This document shows, piece by piece, positions 35,001 to 44,000 of a DNA stretch of 64,000 nucleotides. Positions within the stretch are counted from its first letter, which is position 1; each line of letters begins with the position of its first letter. Under the pieces are notes generated by a model. The model worked only from the letters and a program-made list of their open reading frames with translations, ran no database searches and was not told where the DNA came from. The stretch is taken from NCBI GenBank assembly GCA_034509425.1, contig JAVTVJ010000296.1:1798001-1862000 (forward strand), in the 5' to 3' direction. The position numbers and the translations under genes are program-made. The DNA is from Eopsaltria australis (lineage: Eukaryota > Chordata > Aves > Passeriformes > Petroicidae).

Positions 35001-38000
35001 GAAGGTGTCCCTGCCCATGGCAGGGGGTTGGAACAGGATGTTTAATGCCATCCTAAAGAACATTTGTTTCCAAAAAATCCCATTTGACTGATTTAATGTT
35101 TGTGCTGCCTTAGCTCCCAGAACATCCCACACAGCTGGAGGTGTTAGAGTAGGGGCTGTTAAAATATGAAGGAAGAGGCTCTGACACAAGGAAAAGAAAC
35201 ACAAATGACCTACAAGATACAATCTACTAGATATTTAATATTCCCCTAGTGAGGATGGAAAATGGAATTAGAGATCAATTAACTTGCCCACAGTTATACA
35301 AGAAGTCTGGGACAGGTGTCAGGAACTTTTAAGTGCCCATCTGGTGTTTGATCACAAAGGGAATGGAATCACAGTGGGAATTGGTGCTCAGTTCTGGATG
35401 CAGGAGGAATGTGGGGTCAAACTTGCCCTGTTAGCAAGTTTGCCCAAGCAAGTTCATTTTCCTTCTGTGGCTAACACTGGGCAATGCTGCTCTTCCCAAG
35501 TATTTGCAGGAAAATGGGTCTCTGTGATAATCAGATCTTATTTTTAGCCTCTAATTGATGCTCAGGGATTTGTGGTTTAATTACTGGAATAATTGTTTGC
35601 TGAAAACACAGTCTAATACCTGTTTTTTCCTTCAAAGGTCAACTCCATCATTTTTGTGTCCAACCATTTAGTCCTTTATTGATCTTTATGTCATTTCATG
35701 GGGAGTGCTGCATCTTGACAGATGAAATAAAGGCCAAAACTTGAAATAAGAAAAATACATCCTTTTTCTTAAGCAGAAAAATGGAAAATCCCCTATTTCA
35801 GCCCTTGCTGCAGGCAAATCCTTCACACAGTGTCCCAAGGAAATGGGATTCTGAAAATTACTTTTGTTCTTTATGGAAGGAAAAAAAGCAAACCAAGAAT
35901 ATTTTCCAAGCCTGATTAATATCAGACATAAACCAAAGCACAAAAAGAAATTTTGCAGTGTAGCTGCTGATCCTTTGGAGTAGATCAGGGCTCTGTCAGG
36001 GGGGCAGGAAGATCTCTGTGATTTGCATTTAGAGAGGGCTGAGTGAGAAATGCCCTCTCCTCTCAGTGTAGGGGAGTATCACATGATTTCAGCTGGAGAT
36101 TTGGGAGGTATTTAATCAAATAACAGCCACCACTGTTTGGCTGCTGCCCTGCAGCTGGAATGAGGTGCTCTTGGAGCAGAGGGATGTGTGAGGTGCTCTC
36201 CATCTGCAGCTTCTCCACCTTTTCCACCCCTCCCATCACTGGGACCTGACATTCAGTTTTAATTTGCAAAAATCTCCCTGTCTTTGCCAGAGTGGGAGAG
36301 GGTGCGGGATTGGTGAAAAATGGGCATTAAAAGGTAGCACAGGACCAAATTCCATCTTGCACTTCTTTGCTGTAAATATGCAGGGTCAAACCCTACAGTC
36401 ATCCCTCAAAACCAGCAGTGGTTTAAGGGGGTTTTGGTGCCAGAAAGAGCTAAAACACTGGCTTGGTGTAAGGATAATTTTTAAGAAAACTTTGGCTGAA
36501 GAAGTTCACCTGCTCCACTGGATGAACCACGGGAAAAATAAACCATTAATAAATTTTTTACTGGAGACCTCTGAGAAAAATATAATTGTGTGGCAAAATT
36601 TTAGAATTGAGAGTGCAGGGATTAGAAAAACTCTGGAAGAGGTACAACAGTGCTCTGGAAAAAACACTGGAAAAGTCTGGAAAGCATTCTTTCATGGAAC
36701 CTGGCTCTTCAGCTGCTGCTACTGTGTGGTTCTATTTCAATAGTGGTATGTAAATAAACAGCACACAAATGCCACTTTAAAATGGTTATTAAAGCTGCAA
36801 AGTCAAGGCTCATGAGTAAAGAAAGATTTTTTCATCTTCAGCAGGATACAGCTTTGATGAGGAGCCTCCAGAGAGACCTCAGAGCCCCTTCCAGGGCCTC
36901 AAGGGGCTCTGAGAGAGATGGAGAAGGACTTTGGACATGGGCATGAAGTGACAGGACAGAAGGGAATGGCTTCAAACTGCCAGAGGGCAGGGATGGATGG
37001 GATATTGGGAAGGAATTGTTCCCTGTGAGGGTGGGGAGACCCTGGCACAGGGTGCTCAGAGAAGCTGTGGCTGCCCCTGGATCCCTGGAAGTGTCCAAGG
37101 CCAGGTTGGACAGGGCTTAGAGCAACGTGGAATAGCGGAAAGGGATTGGAACAAGACTCTTTAAGGTCCCTTTAGCCCAGACCAGTCTGTGACTCTCTGA
37201 AATCTGAGGAATATGAGCATTTTCAGCCCACAAGAACCCCAAGAGCTGAGGCAGGGTGGGTTCTCACTGCTGGGGAGCCCCTGTGTTGCTCCAGGGCAGG
37301 GTGAGGGAGCAGCTGATCCCACAGAGCTCCAGCAGAGGAGTTGCCATTTCCATAAACAAAGTTTGCATTTGCTCTCCCAGAGCAGACCCAGCTTTTGAAC
37401 ACAGTGTGATCCAGTAAATATTTGATGGTACAACAAATTGTGACAGCCAGTTCACGGCAACGTCCTGCTGATGCCTTTTAGGATCATGGGAGGGATTGTA
37501 CCTTGGCTTGGTTTTAGCATCTTGTGCCTGTCTGGGGCCACTGAGGGAGAGACAAATGGTGTGTGGATGTCAATATGTGTTTTGAAGGCCCCACAGAAGA
37601 ACAGAGTTCCCAGAGGAATGCCAGGGCACAAGGGCAGTGCCTTTGGCAGCCTCTGCAAGAGGCTGAGGAAAACAGCTTAAAAATTGCAAGAGAAAAAGAA
37701 AAGGAGGAACCAGACCTAATGCCATGGGGAAAGGAGTGCCAGAGGGGTTGATGAGGTCAGGGAAGGAGTTGGGAAGCCCGTTTTAGTTCCTGCTTTCTGG
37801 GTGAGTGTGGTGAGCTGCCTCCCCATCTCAGTTTCTCTTCCAAGAGATTTGGGCAGGTTGTGGATTGCAGCCAGGCTTGTGTTGCAGCTGGACAGGCAGG
37901 GAAAAGGCTGTAGATGGTCCAGTTCAGAGACCAGACAGTGCCATGGTAACTCCTAAAGTTCACTGGGTTAATTCACAGTTCACCCAAGCAAAATTTTTAT

Positions 38001-41000
38001 CTGAAAACATAAATGGTAATTGTCAGTTTGACATTTGTTTGATTATCCAGCTGTTCTTGAGTTGGACAATTCATGCATCAACATTCCTGTCAGGTAGGTG
38101 TAGTTGTCCTGGAATTAAAAATATGCTGCCTTCCAGGCAGATGCCATTTTCTTTATTATTTATTTGTGCTGGTAAGCAAATTGAAAATTGTGCTTTTATA
38201 AGGGAAAGGAGCAGATGCACCCTTGTGCCATTAAGTTGTCAGAGCTGAGCAGATGAAGCACGAAGCATTTCTGCAAAATTGTTCTCACAAGTCTCATTTG
38301 GGAAAAAAAGTTTAACCTGCAAGAGAAAGGGATGGAATCTTTAATAGAACAGGGCAGGTCGCTTGGTGTGTACAGACTGATTGAAAGTAATCAATCTTTT
38401 CCTTATTTTTTACACTTTAACCAGCTCTCCTTTGCTGAAAGTGCAGGTTTGGATTAGATATTAGGAAAAAATCCTTGACTGTGAGGGCACAGGTTGCCCA
38501 AAGAAGCTGTGGCTGCCCCATCCCTGGCAGTGCCACATTTTCACCACTGCTCTGGTGGTTGTGGTGGAGAGTTTTTAAAAGCAAAGGTGATGGGTGACCC
38601 TTCCTCAGCAGCAAGATGGGGTTCTGGAATGGAGCTGTAAGTGCTGGATTTGCAAACCAGGCAACATCTGCAGGGATGAGGGATAATGTGCCATGGAAAA
38701 AGAGAATTGCTCTAACTGATGATGGAAAAAGAGAATTGCTCTAACTGATGATTAAAAAAGAGAATATGATTAAAACAAGCTGATTAGATGAAACCAAAGT
38801 GACAAGACAAAGCAGCAGGGCATCCAAGAGGGGAGGGGGGAGACAGGACTGCTGGCAGTAGGGCGTGAATTATTGATTGAAATCTCCACCAGAATTCTTT
38901 GCATTTTCTTATCTGGGAAGGGAGAGAACGAGTGAAAAGCGAACAGAATTATTAAGCAGCTTTATCATTGCACTGGAGTGGATAATTAGGCAATTAGGAT
39001 TACTAAAAGTTGGCAAAGCAAGAGGCCCTGAGGACTTGTGCTCCTGATTTCAGAGGAGGGTGGAGAGGGAAGCAGGGAAAAGCCTTTGGTGAGGGATTGG
39101 ATGGTGTCTTGTGGTGAGGCTGAAGGGCAGAGCCAGGCTCTGGCACTGTCCCCTGCAGCTGCCAGGACAGAGGGGGGCACAGGAGACCTGGGTAGTGAAA
39201 AAGAACCTGTCTGGAGATGGACAATCCTTGGAACAGCAGCAGGGAGGGAGAATCAGGGGTGAAGGCCTCAACATAAAAAGGATCTGGACGTGAGTGAGCC
39301 CAGAGAACACAAAGATGCTCTGAGGGCTGGAGAGAGGCTGGGAGAGCTGGGAGTGTTCAGCCTCTGGAGACCTCAGAGCACCTTCTGATATTGGGCACCC
39401 AGCACCATCTACCTCCAGGTGTCCCCTGCTGTCCCCTCCTGAGCCCCCACCTGCATCTGCCAAACCCTGGACTTTCAGAAGGGTTTTGCTCACAGGGAAT
39501 GGTGGCTGTCCCCTAGGGCCAGGCAGACACCGCAGGCACATGAGCCTCCCTTCTTCAGCTGCCACCAGAGCTTCTGAAAAGCTGGCTGCACATTTTGAAG
39601 GGGAAAGCTGGGTAAAACTGACTAAAAATAGCACATTGCATCTGTGGCTGTCTGAATCCATCCTGGGCTGCTCTGAGGCCAATGCCAGGGGACCGTGCTC
39701 CTCCCCTGTGCTCCTGACTGGCTTAATCTTCAGCTATATGTTATTTAGAATGAATTTGCAGAGATGCAGACATTATAGAAATCACTGAGGAAATGCCAGA
39801 TTATGTATGTAATTTGCAGAAGTGCTCCACACTCATCTTACTTAGCTCCCCATCAAACCAAGGGATCAAAATTAAGCTGAGGCAGAGTCTGGGCCAGTCA
39901 CCATCCTGAAAGTGCCATGGAAGATGAGCCAGCACTGCATCCACTTGTTAGTAATTCACACCCAGAGACCCTTGTGATTTCTGCAGGACATTCAGCGATC
40001 AGAGAGAGGAGGAAAAAAGGGGGATGATGAAAAATACATGGACTGGAGTATTTCTTCCCAATTATTTGCCTGGTGTTCCTGGAGTTTCCATGGGAAGGTG
40101 CCAGCCACAGTGTTCCTCTCCCAAGACCAAGTCCAGAATATTAATTATGGATTCTGTTGCCTAATTAGAGTGTGAAGCCCAGGATTAATTGATGGTAGCT
40201 GCTTAGCACAGATATCCATTCTAACTTGAAATAAAGCTCTGTCTCCTCCCCACACACGTGGTGTCCACAGGTGGGTATAACATTGGAGCATTTTGGTGAC
40301 ACAGTGGTTTGTCACTCCCTCGCAGGTGTTACAGGAGGGTTGTGCATTGGTGACAGGAGAAGTGTTTGCAATTCATGGCAAGCCAGTGCTCCTTGACTTG
40401 TCCTGGGACCTTGGCTGTGGCAGCTCCACACTCTCTGCCCTTTCCCAGCACAGCCCTGCCAGGACACTGAAGGGTTCCTGACCTCCTGCTGCCTGAATCT
40501 CATTAATTTGGGGCCACTGTTTTCCTCTAGCAGAGGTCAGAGGCTGTGGCTGCATTAGAGCATCCCCTGGGGAGGCACCTGGTCAGGGAGAAATCACCTT
40601 GGGTTGTTTTCCCTGTGGCCTGGGTTGGTTCCCAAAGGTCCCTGACATGGCTGAAAACAAGGCAGGGTTTAATAACAAACCAATGTGTAATAGCAAATAA
40701 AGACCTGTACTATGGAGATGGTGGGCCCCAGAGGCCGTGCTGCTGTTGTTTTGTGGGGCAGAGGGGTGCAAAGCCAGAATCTGTGTTCATTAAAAATGGG
40801 TAATGGAATATTCTTAGCTCAGCCCCTGCCTCTGCCGTGGCAGAAATACTCCAGAGTTAATTGTTCAGCTGCAGGAAAGTGGGTCGGCTGCTGATGAGAT
40901 CACTGAGCCCATGGAATTGGTGTGAAAGATGTAAAAATAGGCTTTGTGCTCAGCTGGAGTCTGGGCCACTGCAGGTGCACGTGTGGCTGTCCTGGTGTGC

Positions 41001-44000
41001 TAAGGGGACACTGTCCCCAAGCCCTGTGGGGCTGAGCCACTGTCACTGTCACTGTCACTCCTGCTGGCAGTGTCACAGCTGCAAACCCAGCCCAGGGGAG
41101 CCCTGGGTTCCCTCCCTCTTTGGGATTCCACTGGGAGTGACATCCAAGGCAGAGGAGGGTGGTGGTGGCACCCCCATAAATTGAGTTTTTTATGGCTTAG
41201 CCTATGCAGGCCAGGACTAAGGGTGGGAGGAGCTGATAAAAGCCGACCTCTTGTCCTCTTCTAGTGCTGTGTGTGCCTCTCTCCTGGATAATTCATCTTT
41301 TTCCTCAGCTCCCTGTGAGAGATAAGTGCACCTGTGCCTCTTTCACACACGTTCACCTTTAGCTAATTTGGGATCCCTGTGTTTGGGAGGTGTTATGTTG
41401 CTAACACTTCAAAGGGAGTATTCAAATTGCTTTGAACTTGTGTTGCATCTGAGACATAAAAAACAGGCATTTATTTACTGCTGCCCCTCCTGTGCCCCTT
41501 CCCCACTCTCAGAGAGGCTCCTTTCAGAGGGGTGCTCTGAGTGCTGCATGTGCAGACTCTGATACTGCTAATTCAAGCTTTGAAGGGATGTTTTTTAACA
41601 AAGCAGGCTTAGAAATCAGGTCTCAATCCATAAACTGTGTGTGACATTTTGGATTTAACTCGCCCTGGAAGAAATATCCCTCAGAAGGACATTGCTGCAT
41701 CCAAGAGTCCCCCTGTGCCTGCAGCATTGTCCTGCTGGAGAGATGGGGATCCTTGAAAGAAACACAATTGCTGAGCCCTGAAAAAAACCCAACATTTAAC
41801 TGTTTATTGCTTCTTACCTATGGGCAGGAATTTGTTAAAATCCTTGTGGATCCCTGTGGGCATTTTGCCCTGGGGGCAGTGCAGACACACCCAGTGCCCT
41901 GTGGTGTCAGTGACTTGTGCTGGCTCCTTGCAGCTCTTTGAGATCAGTGAATATTTCATCCCAAAGCACCTGCCACTGCAGAATTTTAATTCTGTCATAT
42001 TTCACAGGACTTATTTAACTGCTAGGAGGAGAAAGCCACACTGCTGGCAGTATAAATTTGCTTGGTTTAGTGATTTAACACCTCCAGTGCTATCCCAGGC
42101 CTCCAGTGGCTTCCCAGAGCAGGCAGTGGCTATTCCAGAAAAGCAGGGGAATAAAAGGTTGGGAATAATCAATTTTTAGCCACCATTAGAGGCTATACCA
42201 AATACAGGGAGGAATATCCACGTGGAGGAGGCCAGTGGAAGGGGAAAACTGCACTGTAAGGTTTTCTCCTGGTCAGACACCCCAGTGTGTGAATGAGAGG
42301 TGATGGTCAAAAACCCACAACCTGAAATATTGCTTTTTATCCCCCTTTTTAAATCCCTCAGAAGATGTGAATGGCTCAGGCAAAGGTGAGCTGCTTGCCT
42401 GCCAACTCACTCCAAGAGTTCCTTGTGTTGATTTGCTGCATTTGCTCTTTGAATGAGAAAAGAGGAAATCTGATGTTCAGCCTTATCAGCTTGTCAATTT
42501 AATTGCTTTCTATTTTAATGTTATCGCTGTCGTTTGTTCCTAATTAATATGAGTACCATGATTACAGCTTTTATTTTCCCTTCTTTTTCAGTGAGAAGCT
42601 GGATGGAGAAGCTGAAAGATAAGGTAGGAGGCTCAGTGTTTCAGTTCCTTTCAAAGCAAAGCCACTTCAACTTGCAGGAATAAATAAATAAATTCTTGTC
42701 AGTGCAGTTCTTTATCTCTGCACAGACAGCTGAGAAAGGGCTTAAAATTTTGTCTGGGAGGCAAATGAACCAGAAGCTGCTGGTATAGAGTGGTGTGAAT
42801 CCCCAATACACCCCTGATGGGCAGTAACTAAGGGCAGGAGGAGGAACAGAAGTGTTTGATTGATTTCTCTGCACCAGAAAATGACCTTGTCAGACAACCC
42901 AAATTACTTTTTTTATTCACCCTTAACTTACCATAGAATAGTTTTGGTTGGAAGGGACCTGGAATATTTCCAGGGACCCCAGGGTAAGGAGCTTAGTTCC
43001 ACTCCCTTTTCCTCTAAGTGCTAAGCTCACTTCTGGATCCAAATCAAGAGAGTCTGGTGCTGCTCTCTGGTGAGAGACTGCAAGCCCTGCCAGTGCCTCT
43101 GGATGAGACCTTTCCTACCTCCAGGTGCTGCAAATCCCTGGGAAGAGAATGATCAAACACAGTGAAACTGTGCCTGATCATTCCTCCCTGGCATCACAGG
43201 GGGCTGGTGCTTGGAATCAAGAGTTGTGCCAGCCACAGGCAGTGATGGCTTTTTAAGCTCTGCTGCCCTGGAGCAAATATTGACATTTTGAAATGGTTGT
43301 GAAGCTTTCCAAGTGTTGTGTTGCTGACAGCAGAGCCATGGAGCTGGAAATGAGGTGACAGCAAGAACATTTCGTGACTCAACAGGCCTTGGAAATTCTT
43401 GAACAGGATCAGAGTCAACAGAAACAAAAAACCATCACAAGGAGTGGGAGTGAACTCTGAAAACACATCCCTGAGCTCGGGCAGACTCACCCAGCCAGCC
43501 CAGCCTTCCCACGTGCCCACACCAAACTTCAGCAGCATTTTACCACCAAGCCAGAGCAGAGATGGGGTCTGGGTGTCTGTTTTCCAGGACTGGGCAGTGG
43601 GAGGGTTTAGGGTGGGTTCCTGCCCAGCCCTTGCTGAGTTGCCTTTCTGCCTGCACCAGGAAGGAGGCAAGCCTAGAACAAGCTCAGCTCACAGCAGAGC
43701 TCCTTGGCCTGGGCTCCATCCAGAGCAGATGCTGCAAGGACAGAGAATGGTTTTCCCAGCACAGGTAAAGAGCAGCCACTGAGGCTGGTTTGTGCCTGGA
43801 GGGATTGCAGCATGCACAGGGCACCTGCTCCTGCCAGCACAGGCTTGGGGACAGCAGTGTCCCCTCACTGAAGCTGTAGCTGTCACATCTTTCCTCTTGT
43901 CACCTTGTTGGTCACCTCTGTCCTTGCCTCTTGCAGAGGGGCTGCATGTTCCTGCCTCCAGCAGAGCTCTGGAGAGGCTGAACCTCGTGCAGGCAGAGCC

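Larger units (their letters stand above)
18543..42591 (+). other. ARMH4 intron 5
   Basis: About 24 kb from GTAAGA to CTTTTTCAG, the largest intron. It holds about a dozen CR1 fragments, an AT microsatellite at 26731-26845, a GT microsatellite near 29959, and a 29-bp duplication at 38693. Long unique stretches at about 20175-24370, 25500-27726, 28985-31280 and 39390-42590 include AT-rich intervals that may be conserved non-coding elements. No additional exon can be supported. Confidence 0.85.

Noticed and set aside
39050..39682. 210-codon minus-strand open frame in intron 5
   Set aside because: It overlaps a CR1 remnant, has no recognisable domain, and has competing frames on the other strand.
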